From the NCBI RefSeq assembly GCF_944391105.1, contig NZ_CALXSK010000007.1, forward strand, positions 31,877-95,876: a stretch of DNA of 64,000 bases. Reading direction: 5' to 3'. This document shows, piece after piece, positions 39,322-48,475 of the stretch. The DNA comes from an uncultured Victivallis sp. (lineage in GTDB: Bacteria; Verrucomicrobiota; Lentisphaeria; Victivallales; Victivallaceae). Under the pieces are notes generated by a model. That model was given only the letters and a program-made list of their open reading frames with translations. It was not told the DNA's origin and searched no databases. Both the position numbers and the translations under genes were made by a program. Position 1 is the stretch's first letter, and each line of letters starts with the position of its first letter.

Positions 39322-41403
39322 TTACGATTTCAATGCACCGAAGATATTGCCGTACCGCTGTTCGTTCAGCGCTTCGATGTAGGCGGAGATCTTGGTTTCG
39401 GTGCTGCACGGGTCGATGGTCGGATCGACGCAGTCACCGTCGAGCACGAGCAGCGGAATCTCCGCCTTGTTCAGCTCCTCGCGCAGATGTTTCACAAACG
39501 AGCTGTCCGCCATCGAACAGCGGCCGAAACCGTGATTGTAGAGGATGCAGCCGTTGAAGTGAGCTTTCGGCGCCTGTTCGACGATGGTCTTTACGCGCTG
39601 CGACGGCTCCATGAATCCAGTGGTCAGAATCTTTTTTGCAAGCGACCGGTACGGATCGGACGCGTCCAGCGGTTCCCAGCCGATGTAGTTCACCTCTTCA
39701 AAGACGATCGGCGCGCGCCGGTTGAGTTCAATGTAATCGAGCAGCGACGTGTCGTAGAACGGCGGCAGATGCAGCCAGAGCAGCCGGTGCGTATCCTCAA
39801 GTTTCACAGAGTCGCCGATCTCTTCGCGGATCTGCGTAAGCTCCTCAAAGAGTTTCTTCTGGATGTCGACGAGTTCCGGCCGTCCCCAGAGCTGGCTGAA
39901 GATCGAAGCGAAGTAGATCGCCTGCGCGCCGCGGATCAACGGCGGGCTGTTGAAACGCAGCTCATTCGCCAGCAGAGAATAATGGCGGGCCTCATTCGAA
40001 AGTTCGCACGCTTCGGCGAGCCGCTTCGGGTCGAGCTTCAGGTTCATCGCCTTCTCCATGAGGTTCACGGCGCGGTCGATCTCCTCGGCGAGATGTTCGA
40101 CCGCGAGCGTGTCGTCCGCACCTGCCGCCGGCGTCTGCAGCGAGAAGAAGCGGTCCGAAAGGCCGTAATTGCGTCCGAGGTCACGGAAGATCCGCTCCCC
40201 CTGCTGGCACGGCTGCGAGGTCGAAACCCCGAACGCCGGACGCGGCAGCTGGGACCCTTCCAGCACACGCAGGAACGAGCAGGTTTCCCCCGAAAAACCC
40301 TTGCATGCCGCATGGTCGAATGCGCGCTTGACCTTGTGGCGGCTGCGGGCGAAGAGCGCCGCATAGGTTTCGAGCGTCAGCGATCGCACGCCGAGCGCAT
40401 TCAAGATCTCGGTCGGGAAAAAGAGGTTGCGCCAGACGAGCGGCTCCTTGCCGTGACCGAGGAAATCCTTGCGGGTCGCTTTCGCGCGCAGATTGATCGA
40501 TTCAAGATGGCGCTCCGGCGGAGGAAGTCCCCGCGTCACGTCGAGCTTGCCGCGCAGCGTGTGGAACTGCCGCGCGAGGCAGGCCGAGCCGAGCGCGCCC
40601 ATCACTCCGTGGAGCTCCGGCGTGATGATGTTGTTGCCGGTGATCTCCTTGAGATAGTGCGCCACGGCCCGGTTGTAGGCGACGCCGCCCTGAAAGACGA
40701 TGTCCCCCTTGTAGTTGAGGAAGAGCTCCCCGACGCCGGACATGATCGTGCGGGCCTGCGCCCGGCACGCTCCGCCGATGATGTCGCCCATCGGAAAGCG
40801 GTTCTTGAATTTGTTGATGCTGGTCGCCGAAAGCACCGCGCAGACACTTGAAAATTCAAGGTCGCTGCCGTAGTTCGCACGGTCGGCCATCTCCTCGACC
40901 GGAACGTTGAGCTTGATTGCGACGCTGTCGAGGAACGCTCCGGTTCCGGCGGCGCAGATCCCGCTCATTTTGTAGTTCCACATGTGCATCTTGTCGTTGT
41001 AGACCATCGCCTTGCTGTCCTGGCCGCCGACGTCGAGAATCGCCTTGCAGTCGGGATAGTAGTGACGTGCGCCCGCGACGTGGGCGGTCACCTCACTGAC
41101 CTGGAAGTCGTAAGGCAGAAAGTCGTGCGTATCTTCGACGATCTGGCTGCCGGTCACGACCGTGCAGGTGATCTCTCCGAGCCCCTTGACCCCGGCGTCC
41201 AGGAGAAATTTGTCGACGGTCTGCCGCAGCTGGCCGAAGTTGCAGGCTCCGCATTTTGCACACACGCCGGAGCAGCGCACGCGCCCGGTGTCGACCGGAC
41301 GCGTCCTGCGGTAAAGAGCCTGACGCACCTGTCCCTTCTCGTTCAGAAGGACAGCCTTGAATGTCGTCGAACCGATGTCGATTCCAAGATAGAGATTTCC
41401 CAT
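39322..41403 (-). CDS. Fused BadF/HgdC-type ATPase activator and 2-hydroxyacyl-CoA dehydratase (HgdB)-like protein
   Basis: Residues 1 to about 270 are an ASKHA ATPase of the BadF/HgdC type: LYLGIDIGSTTFKAVLL, DVGGQDSKAM, GICAAGTGAFLDS with a cluster cysteine, and FQGGVAYN. The rest (about 300-693) resembles the HgdB/double-cubane dehydratase fold with scattered cysteines (CKGFSGETC, CQQGERIF, CILYNHGFGRCSM, CVDPTIDPC). A CSGVCAKCGAC cluster-like motif lies at about residues 49-59. Known systems keep activator and dehydratase as separate proteins. The fusion would be a self-contained ATP-driven low-potential electron-transfer enzyme. Substrate is unknown; no acyl-CoA genes are adjacent. Confidence 0.8.
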   Translation of the reverse strand: MGNLYLGIDIGSTTFKAVLLNEKGQVRQALYRRTRPVDTGRVRCSGVCAKCGACNFGQLRQTVDKFLLDAGVKGLGEITCTVVTGSQIVEDTHDFLPYDFQVSEVTAHVAGARHYYPDCKAILDVGGQDSKAMVYNDKMHMWNYKMSGICAAGTGAFLDSVAIKLNVPVEEMADRANYGSDLEFSSVCAVLSATSINKFKNRFPMGDIIGGACRAQARTIMSGVGELFLNYKGDIVFQGGVAYNRAVAHYLKEITGNNIITPELHGVMGALGSACLARQFHTLRGKLDVTRGLPPPERHLESINLRAKATRKDFLGHGKEPLVWRNLFFPTEILNALGVRSLTLETYAALFARSRHKVKRAFDHAACKGFSGETCSFLRVLEGSQLPRPAFGVSTSQPCQQGERIFRDLGRNYGLSDRFFSLQTPAAGADDTLAVEHLAEEIDRAVNLMEKAMNLKLDPKRLAEACELSNEARHYSLLANELRFNSPPLIRGAQAIYFASIFSQLWGRPELVDIQKKLFEELTQIREEIGDSVKLEDTHRLLWLHLPPFYDTSLLDYIELNRRAPIVFEEVNYIGWEPLDASDPYRSLAKKILTTGFMEPSQRVKTIVEQAPKAHFNGCILYNHGFGRCSMADSSFVKHLREELNKAEIPLLVLDGDCVDPTIDPCSTETKISAYIEALNEQRYGNIFGALKS

Positions 41404-41629
41404 AAAATTAAAATTCCGCCATTTGAATCACGGGGTGGCGCTCCCCGGGTTTGAGTCTCATAATCACTTTGCTAATGATTACTATACACCACATTTGCAA
41501 TTTTTTCCAACTTGATCCCGGAATAAACTGGAAAATCCATGGAATGGCGCTATGTTAAATAATTCATGTTTCGAATCGCGGGAGAAATGATCGGAATTTC
41601 GGACACACGGATATGGAATTGGAAAACCG

Positions 41630-44600
41630 ATGAAGAAGAGCTTTGAGGAAAGATTACAGGAGATCTCCGGTCCGGCGGAGCTCAAGGCGGCCAAAGGATT
41701 GCTGAAAAACGGCCGCCTCACGGGAGCCTGGCGTGATCGCGAAGGCAGACTCTGCGGCCATTTTCATTTGAACGAGGGCGGAGTTGACTGCCGGGTGCGG
41801 ACCGGAGACACTCCCGCCGCCGTCTGCAGCTGCGGCTCCCCCGCCGGCGGAAAGCTTTGTGAACATGCCGTGGCGCTCATCCTCTACGCCGGGAGATTCA
41901 ACCCGGCCGCGAGAAAACGCGGCGAAGAGGAGGCCCCCTCCTATTACGGCGGCCTTCGTTGCGAGAGTCTTCCGAAGCTTGTCGAACGGGCCCGCAAACC
42001 GCAGGCCGAGCTCTCCATCGATGCCGCCTCCGCGTTTCCGCATGTTCCGAGCAAGTGGGAGAACGCCGCGCTCGCGGTGAAGTTGAAGGGCGCCGGCCGC
42101 GAATACATCGGCAATCTGAACAATCTGCGTCAGCTCTATTTCGATAAATCGCTGACCGTCACATTGAAATTGGAATATTTTTCGCTGCACGAACAGCAGA
42201 TCATCCGTTTTCTCGCGATCAACGGCGAAGCGGAGAACTCCCAGATCCTGCTCAATTCCGAGATGACGGCCGAGTTTTTTCACAGTCTCGTGAATTTTCC
42301 GCGCTTCACCCGCGACGGGCGCAAGCTGCATGTGCGCGGTGAATTCGCCGAAGCGGTTCTGCTCGTTTCCGGACACGGGTCGAAGAGCTCCATGTCTCCC
42401 GGAATCCGGGTCAACGGCGCGGCACTTCCAACTGCCGGCGCGAAGGTCATCACCGGCCGTTCCGGATGCTGGATCGGACGCGAGGGGGAGTATTTCTTCG
42501 TTCCCGGAGTCTGCGAGATCAGCTGGCTGCGCAACTTCTTCCGCTCCGGGGTTCAGCAGCCGCCGGCGGGGATGAGCGTCGAGGAGTTTCTCGCGGAGTT
42601 TCCGCTGCCGGTGATCCGGGTCGACGACTTCGAACTTGCCACACGTGCTCCGGGCATTCTGCTGGACGGGGAACTTTCCGCGCCGGGGGAATTCACGCTT
42701 TCGCTCCGTTACCTCTACGACGCTCCGGACGGCGGAAAACAGTGCGTCCTCCCGGAATCGGGACGGCTTGTTCAGGAGAACGATCACTTCTGGCGGCGGG
42801 ACGAAAACGGCGAACTCGCGTTCGAAAACGATCTTGCAATGTTCGGGTTCGTCCCGTCGGAGGGGAATTTTCTCATCTCCGGCGCGGACCGGATCGGCAT
42901 CTTTCTCGACCGGGCGCTGCCGGAGTTTCTCGCAACCCACGAAGGGCTGGCGCTCTCCGCCCGTCTCGCGGGACAGTTGCGCGGCACTGCCGGACTGCCG
43001 GAACTCGAATTCTCCTGCCGCATGTCTGCGAAACTGGCAGACGGCTGGGCGATCGAGTATACGCTCTCCGGCGCAGGTGTCCCCGCCGACTGGAAAAACT
43101 GTCTCGAAGCGGCGAAGTCCGGCACCGGATTTCTTGCGCTCCCCGGCGCGGGGATGGTCAAGCTCTCTCCGGCGCTGCAGCGCTTCTTCCTCGCGGCAGG
43201 CGGCGCGATCCGCAAACTCGATCCGATCGGGCGGACATTCGAGGTCGCATCGTTCGCGGCGGAGTATTTTACGTTTCTTGTGCGTGACATTCCCGGCGCC
43301 GTGGTGCCGGAACTCGCGGGCGGCGGCATCGACGACGCCTCAACGGGGTACGATCTCACTCCGGACTTCCGCTTTGAGGGGACGCTGCGCAAATACCAGG
43401 AGGAGGGCGTCCGGTTTCTCCAGTACATGACCGACCGGAATTACAACGTCATCCTCGCGGACGAGATGGGGCTCGGCAAAACCGTGCAGCTGCTCGCGCT
43501 GCTCGCGTCGCGCAAGAAGCGCGGCATGGCTCCGGCGCTCATCGTCTGCCCCGCTTCGCTGATCGACAACTGGGCGCGTGAAGCGGCCCGCTTCATTCCG
43601 GAGTTCAAGGTCGCTTCCCCGCACGACGGAGCCGAACGCGATTCGCTCTGGAAATCGCTGCCGGAGTACGATCTGGTGATCCTCTCCTATGCGGCCGCGC
43701 GGCTTTCCGGCGCGAAACTCAGGCATTACAGTTTCAGCTTCGTCGTGCTCGACGAGGCGCAGCACATCAAAAATCCGGGCTCGTCAAACGCGAAGAACTG
43801 CAAGAGCATCGACGGCGCCCATCGCATTGTGCTGACCGGTACGCCGCTCGAAAATTCTCCGGAAGATCTCTGGAGCATCTTCGATTTCCTCCAGCCGGGC
43901 ATGCTTGGCTCTCTCACGGCGTTTCGCCGTTATTATGCGGGGATCAAGGATGATCCACAGCTGCAGCGCGATCTCGCGGCCCGTATCGCCCCCATCGTCA
44001 AGCGGCGCACGAAGGCGATGGTCACGCCGGATCTGCCGCCGAAACTCGAACGGACCATCTACTGCGAAATGGAACCCGACCAGCGGGAGCTTTACAACGC
44101 CGTGCTTGAAGAGGGGCGTCGGACGCTCCGTTCCTTCAAAAAGGACGACACGCGCGGCAATGCGGCGATCTTCAGCACGCTGCTGCGGCTGCGGCAGATC
44201 TGCTGCCACCCCGCGCTGCTTCCCGGCGGCGAGGGAAACGGAGTCTCTTCCGCAAAGATGGAGCTGCTGCTCGAACTGCTGCACGAACACTTCGACAGCA
44301 ATCACAAGGTTCTGCTCTTCAGTCAGTTCACGAGTTTGCTCGCGCTTGCGATTCCCGAGCTGGAGAAGAGCGGCATCCCGTTCGAGTACCTCGACGGCGG
44401 TACCCGCAACCGGCAGCAGCACGTCGACCACTTCAACAACGACCCCGCGATTCCGCTCTTTCTCCTGAGCTTGAAGGCGGGTGGAACCGGGTTGAATCTG
44501 ACCAGTGCCGATACGGTCATCATCTACGATCCGTGGTGGAATCCCGCTGTCGAACTTCAGGCCGCCGACCGGACCCACCGCATCGGTCAGACCCGCCCGG

Positions 44601-44758
44601 TGAGCAGTCTCAAACTCGTGGTGCGCGATTCGATCGAAGAGAAGATCCTCGAACTGCAGAGCCGCAAGCAGGAGATCTTCGATTCCGTCGTCGATTCGCC
44701 GGAGGCCGCTGCCGGTACTCTCTCGATCGAGGAACTCCGCTTCCTGCTCGACGCCTGA
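41630..44758 (+). CDS. SWIM zinc-finger SNF2-family DEAD/H helicase (ATP-dependent remodeller)
   Basis: The 1042-residue protein has an N-terminal SWIM finger (CSCGSPAGGKLCEHAV) and a long middle region, then the SNF2 ATPase from about residue 580: motif I DEMGLGKTVQ, motif II VVLDEAQH, motif III LTGTPLENS, and motif VI QAADRTHRIGQTRPV. All catalytic motifs are intact. Bacterial relatives are RapA/HepA-like remodellers of unknown target. The ATG at 41630 has only a weak ribosome site. It is convergent with xseA (6-bp gap). Confidence 0.93.
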   Translation: MKKSFEERLQEISGPAELKAAKGLLKNGRLTGAWRDREGRLCGHFHLNEGGVDCRVRTGDTPAAVCSCGSPAGGKLCEHAVALILYAGRFNPAARKRGEEEAPSYYGGLRCESLPKLVERARKPQAELSIDAASAFPHVPSKWENAALAVKLKGAGREYIGNLNNLRQLYFDKSLTVTLKLEYFSLHEQQIIRFLAINGEAENSQILLNSEMTAEFFHSLVNFPRFTRDGRKLHVRGEFAEAVLLVSGHGSKSSMSPGIRVNGAALPTAGAKVITGRSGCWIGREGEYFFVPGVCEISWLRNFFRSGVQQPPAGMSVEEFLAEFPLPVIRVDDFELATRAPGILLDGELSAPGEFTLSLRYLYDAPDGGKQCVLPESGRLVQENDHFWRRDENGELAFENDLAMFGFVPSEGNFLISGADRIGIFLDRALPEFLATHEGLALSARLAGQLRGTAGLPELEFSCRMSAKLADGWAIEYTLSGAGVPADWKNCLEAAKSGTGFLALPGAGMVKLSPALQRFFLAAGGAIRKLDPIGRTFEVASFAAEYFTFLVRDIPGAVVPELAGGGIDDASTGYDLTPDFRFEGTLRKYQEEGVRFLQYMTDRNYNVILADEMGLGKTVQLLALLASRKKRGMAPALIVCPASLIDNWAREAARFIPEFKVASPHDGAERDSLWKSLPEYDLVILSYAAARLSGAKLRHYSFSFVVLDEAQHIKNPGSSNAKNCKSIDGAHRIVLTGTPLENSPEDLWSIFDFLQPGMLGSLTAFRRYYAGIKDDPQLQRDLAARIAPIVKRRTKAMVTPDLPPKLERTIYCEMEPDQRELYNAVLEEGRRTLRSFKKDDTRGNAAIFSTLLRLRQICCHPALLPGGEGNGVSSAKMELLLELLHEHFDSNHKVLLFSQFTSLLALAIPELEKSGIPFEYLDGGTRNRQQHVDHFNNDPAIPLFLLSLKAGGTGLNLTSADTVIIYDPWWNPAVELQAADRTHRIGQTRPVSSLKLVVRDSIEEKILELQSRKQEIFDSVVDSPEAAAGTLSIEELRFLLDA

Positions 44759-44764
44759 GGCGGC

Positions 44765-45958
44765 TTATTCGGTTACGACACGCAGATCGCCGTCCGCGAG
44801 CTGGGCGGTAAGATGGATTCCGGACGGGACGTTCCGGGCGCTCGTGACCGGTTTTCCCGCGCTGTCGTCGAAGAGGATCGCATAGCCGCGTTCAAGCTGC
44901 CGCCGCGGATCGAGCGCCGTGAGCGTGCTCTCAAGCCGTTCAAGTCGGGAACGCAGCTGCGTGTGGAGCCGTTCGGCAGCTGTTCCGAGCCGCGTGTCGA
45001 GTTCGTCGAGCTGCTGGCGGCGCATCTGCACAAGATGCACGGGTTCGCGGAAGACGAAACTTCCGGCCGCGCGCTCCAGCCGCGCCTTCGCCTGATTCAG
45101 CGCCGAATCGAGCGCGTACCGCATATCTTTTTCACTGCGTTCGAGTTCGCGCACCATCTCCTCGCGGCGGCCGATGACGAGCTCCGCCGCCGCCGACGGA
45201 GTCGGCACGCGCAGATCGGCCGCAAAATCGCAGATCGAGAAGTCGATCTCATGACCGACCGCGCTCACGACCGGAATGCGGCTTGCGGCGACCGCCCGTG
45301 CGAGGAGCTCCTCATTGAAGGGCCAGAGATCCTCCATGCTGCCGCCGCCGCGCGTGACCACGATCACGTCCGCGCCGCCGGTCCGGTTGAAGAACTCCAC
45401 GCCGCGTGCAACCTGCGCGGCGGCTCCCGCCCCCTGCACCGCGCATGGATAGATCCGGATGTTCACATTTGGAAACCGACGGTTGATGATCTGCAGGAAA
45501 TCGCGGATCGCCGCCCCGGTCGGGCTGGTCACGACCCCGATCCGCTCCGGCAGTTTCGGGATCGGCCGCTTGCGCTGCGGGTCGAAGAGCCCCTCGGCGG
45601 CAAGTTTGCGCTTGAGCTCCTCGAACCGTCTCTGGAGTTCGCCGATTCCGGCGCGGCGCAGCTGCCGGATGCCGAACTGATATTCGCCGCGCACCTCGTA
45701 GACCGAGAGGTTGCCGAACGCCTCGATCAACGTGCCGTTCATGATGCCGAGCCGGGAACAGGTTGCCGCTCCGTTGAAGTAGACCGCCTTGATCTGGCTC
45801 TTCGCGTCCTTCATCGTGAAGTAGGCGTGGCCGGACCGGTGCAGCGTAAGCGACCCGACCTCCCCGGCCATCCAGAACGGGAGCAGCGCTCCCTCGACGA
45901 TCTCGCGAACCGCGCGGTTCACGTCCGACACACTCCAGATCTGCTGCTGATTCTCCAT
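44765..45958 (-). CDS. xseA: Exodeoxyribonuclease VII large subunit XseA
   Basis: The 397-residue large subunit of exonuclease VII degrades single-stranded DNA to oligonucleotides. It has an N-terminal OB fold (FWMAGEVGSLTLHRSGHAYF) and a catalytic domain with the conserved RIGVVTSPTGAAIRDFLQI, VTRGGGSMEDLWPFN and SAVGHEIDFSICDF motifs, and then a coiled-coil region. The final ERGYAILFDDSAG is also standard. XseB, the small subunit, is not adjacent and must be elsewhere. It is 10 nt downstream of the site-2 protease gene. Confidence 0.95.
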   Translation of the reverse strand: MENQQQIWSVSDVNRAVREIVEGALLPFWMAGEVGSLTLHRSGHAYFTMKDAKSQIKAVYFNGAATCSRLGIMNGTLIEAFGNLSVYEVRGEYQFGIRQLRRAGIGELQRRFEELKRKLAAEGLFDPQRKRPIPKLPERIGVVTSPTGAAIRDFLQIINRRFPNVNIRIYPCAVQGAGAAAQVARGVEFFNRTGGADVIVVTRGGGSMEDLWPFNEELLARAVAASRIPVVSAVGHEIDFSICDFAADLRVPTPSAAAELVIGRREEMVRELERSEKDMRYALDSALNQAKARLERAAGSFVFREPVHLVQMRRQQLDELDTRLGTAAERLHTQLRSRLERLESTLTALDPRRQLERGYAILFDDSAGKPVTSARNVPSGIHLTAQLADGDLRVVTE

Positions 45959-45968
45959 GGCCGCCTCC

Positions 45969-46595
45969 TCACCCGAATGCCCGCACGAGTCCGTACAGCA
46001 ACAGCTCCGTCATCACAGCGCCGATTTTCCAGAGAATGCCGAAGGAGAAGAAGACCAGGAAGAACAGAATGAAGAAGATTCCGTTCATGAGCTCGGAACT
46101 CAGTTCCCCGATGCGCGGCACGAAACTGCGCAGAATCGTCCAGCCGTCCAGCCCCGGAATCGGCAGGAGATTCAGCAGAAAGAGGACGATATTGAGCAGA
46201 CTTGCGAGCTGGAGCATCTCCACCGGATATTCTTTGTCGGAGAAGATCGCGGTGAGAAAGCAGAGTACTCCGAACACAAGGTAGAGCGCGAAGTTCGTCG
46301 CAGGTCCCGCAAATGCCACGAGCGCGTCGCTGTGACGGCGGCGCATCAGGTACGGGCGCACCGGAACCGCTCCCCAGGCGATTCCCGCCACCGCGAGCAT
46401 GATGAGCGAAAACAGCCCCATCTGCTTGAGCGGATTCAATGTGAGATGTCCCGCGTCCGCCGCCGTCGAATCCCCCTGCTTCAACGCGACGTATGCGTGC
46501 ATGAACTCGTGACAGCAGATCGAAAAGATCACAAACACCAGCCACGTGAAGAAAAATTGCGGATCACGAAACAGATAATTGATAAAGAGATTCAT
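45969..46595 (-). CDS. Site-2 protease (M50) family membrane metalloprotease
   Basis: The 208-residue polytopic protein carries the zinc motif HEFMH in the first TM segment (CCHEFMHAYVALKQGD) and the second metal ligand motif LLPIPGLDGW. It belongs to the short, minimal rhomboid-size S2P branch without PDZ or CBS domains, common near xseA/scpA-type genes. It would cleave membrane-spanning substrates. It overlaps the NIF3-like gene upstream by 4 nt (ATGA), so translation is coupled. Confidence 0.92.
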   Translation of the reverse strand: MNLFINYLFRDPQFFFTWLVFVIFSICCHEFMHAYVALKQGDSTAADAGHLTLNPLKQMGLFSLIMLAVAGIAWGAVPVRPYLMRRRHSDALVAFAGPATNFALYLVFGVLCFLTAIFSDKEYPVEMLQLASLLNIVLFLLNLLPIPGLDGWTILRSFVPRIGELSSELMNGIFFILFFLVFFSFGILWKIGAVMTELLLYGLVRAFG

Positions 46596-46921
46596 TCCTC
46601 CTCCATTCCCAGGTTGACCGGCCAGAACTGAAACGCCGGTGTCTCATACGGATGCGTCGCCCGCAGCGCGGCGAGAACGGCGTCGAGACAGTCGGCCGCG
46701 ACCACCATTTCGAGCTTGTTCTCCGGCACGCGCTCGATCTCGCCTTCGCGCCCGAGGAACGGCGCGCTGCCGGGCAGCGGCCGGAACTGGCCGACGCCCG
46801 GGCACTCCCAGATGCAGGAGTCGTAATTCCCGATCCTCCCGGCGCCCGCCGCCGCAAGAGCCGCTTTCACCTTTCCGGCGTAATCGACCGGAACATACAG
46901 TTCAAGTTTGAAATATTCCAT
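46592..46921 (-). CDS. NIF3-like / YqfO-type small protein
   Basis: The 109-residue protein matches the stand-alone CutA-like domain found inside YqfO/NIF3 proteins. It shows GRIGNYDSCIWECPGVGQFR, PLPGSAPFLGREGE and a C-terminal ATHPYETPAF. The biochemical role of this domain is not established; it is often metal-binding. The gene is first of a three-gene transcript with the S2P and xseA. Confidence 0.86.
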   Translation of the reverse strand: MEYFKLELYVPVDYAGKVKAALAAAGAGRIGNYDSCIWECPGVGQFRPLPGSAPFLGREGEIERVPENKLEMVVAADCLDAVLAALRATHPYETPAFQFWPVNLGMEEE

Positions 46922-47042
46922 CGTAAAAAAGAATATAACCGCTCCGGCCCGTTAAATCAATCGAAAGAACCGTTTTTCCGCTTGCTTTCCGGCAAAAGCG
47001 GACTATGTTACCTCTCCTGCATCCATTTGCGGAGAGTCTGAT

Positions 47043-48449
47043 ATGGAACTGTTCGGAATACGAAAAGCATTCAACCGCCGGAATTTCATCGGCCGCGGCG
47101 GCTATCTCGAAATCTGCCGGATCGCTTATCCGCTGATTTTCATGACGGCGAGCAACAGCATCATGCAGTTTGTCGACCGCTGGTTCCTGGCGCGCAATTC
47201 GACGCTCGACGTGGCGGCGGCGATTCCGGGAGGAATCCTCTATTTCACACTCTTCTGCTTCTTCATGGTGACCTGCAACTTCACCTCCGCGATGGTTGCG
47301 CAGTATCACGGTGCGAACGACCGGACCAATCTGCTGCGCGCGGTCTGGGCGGGGCAGACGGTTTCGATCGTGGCGGGATTGTTCATCACATTCGTGATAC
47401 CGGTGATCGGTCTGACGATCCTCCGCAACACCGACCACGACCCGGAGATCGTCGGCCGGGAGATCGACTACTTCACCTCACTGCTGCCGAGCGGGGTTTT
47501 CGTCTGCATCGCGGCGCCGTTCTATGCGTTTTTCTCCGGGCAGGGGCGGACGCTGCCGGTCGCTCTCATCAACATCGGCGGCTGTCTGCTGAACGTGCCT
47601 TTGAACTGGATGTTCATCTTCGGCCACTGCGGACTTCCGCCGCTCGGGATCTATGGTGCGGGACTTGCTTCGAGCATCTGTGCGGCGGCGAGTGCGGCGG
47701 CGGTCATCGTCTACTTCTTCTGCCAGAATCAGCGGAAAATTCCGACCCGGAAGCGGTGGGAGTTCCATCCGGATCTCGTGCTCAAACTCTTCCGGTTCGG
47801 TATTCCGGCCGGATTTCAGACGCTCGTCGACACGGGGGCCTTCACGCTTTTGACCTTTCTCGTCGGCACGCTCGGACCGGTTGCACTCGCGGCCAGCGGG
47901 ATCGCACTCTCGATCAACAACCTCTTCTTCCTGCCGCTGACGGGGCTTGCCGATTCAACCGCGATCGTGACCGGGCAGTACATCGGGCGCAAACGGCAGG
48001 GCATCGCGGAAAAAGCGGTCTACCGCGCGTGGCGGATCGCGGCGCTTTACGCGCTCTTCGGGCTGGCGGTCTACCTCTGTTTCCCGGAAGCGCTCGCCTC
48101 CTTCTTTGCGCCGGGAGGGGATTCGGCCGTTGATTTCGCCGAGGTTACGAAAATCTGCACGGGCGTGCTGACCGCGGCAGCGATGTTCAACGCCTGTGAC
48201 AGCATCAAATTCATCTTCATGGGGGGATTGCGCGGCGCGGGGGATACGCTCGCGATTTTCCTGCTGAACAGCCTCACGGCGTGGGGAATTCTCGTGCCGG
48301 GCATGTTCATCCTGACCCGGGTGTATCCGGTATCGATCTATGTCGTGTGGGGATTCGTCGCGGTCTGCGGGCTGATTGACGCGATGGTCTTTCTCTGGCG
48401 GTTCAGCTCCGGAAAGTGGCGGAAGATCAGGATGATCGAACGTGCCTGA
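47043..48449 (+). CDS. MATE-family efflux transporter
   Basis: The 468-residue protein has 12 hydrophobic segments and the MATE two-fold internal repeat. Motifs include YPLIFMTASNSIMQFVDRWF at the N-terminus and GLADSTAIVTGQYIGRKR at the start of the second half. These export cationic drugs or metabolites with sodium or proton antiport. A TTGCTT, 16 bp, TATGTT promoter-like pair lies about 40 bp upstream. It is not in an operon and converges with the UroD-family gene. Confidence 0.9.
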   Translation: MELFGIRKAFNRRNFIGRGGYLEICRIAYPLIFMTASNSIMQFVDRWFLARNSTLDVAAAIPGGILYFTLFCFFMVTCNFTSAMVAQYHGANDRTNLLRAVWAGQTVSIVAGLFITFVIPVIGLTILRNTDHDPEIVGREIDYFTSLLPSGVFVCIAAPFYAFFSGQGRTLPVALINIGGCLLNVPLNWMFIFGHCGLPPLGIYGAGLASSICAAASAAAVIVYFFCQNQRKIPTRKRWEFHPDLVLKLFRFGIPAGFQTLVDTGAFTLLTFLVGTLGPVALAASGIALSINNLFFLPLTGLADSTAIVTGQYIGRKRQGIAEKAVYRAWRIAALYALFGLAVYLCFPEALASFFAPGGDSAVDFAEVTKICTGVLTAAAMFNACDSIKFIFMGGLRGAGDTLAIFLLNSLTAWGILVPGMFILTRVYPVSIYVVWGFVAVCGLIDAMVFLWRFSSGKWRKIRMIERA

Positions 48450-48475
48450 ACTTCCGCGCCCCACGGTTCCGGAAT

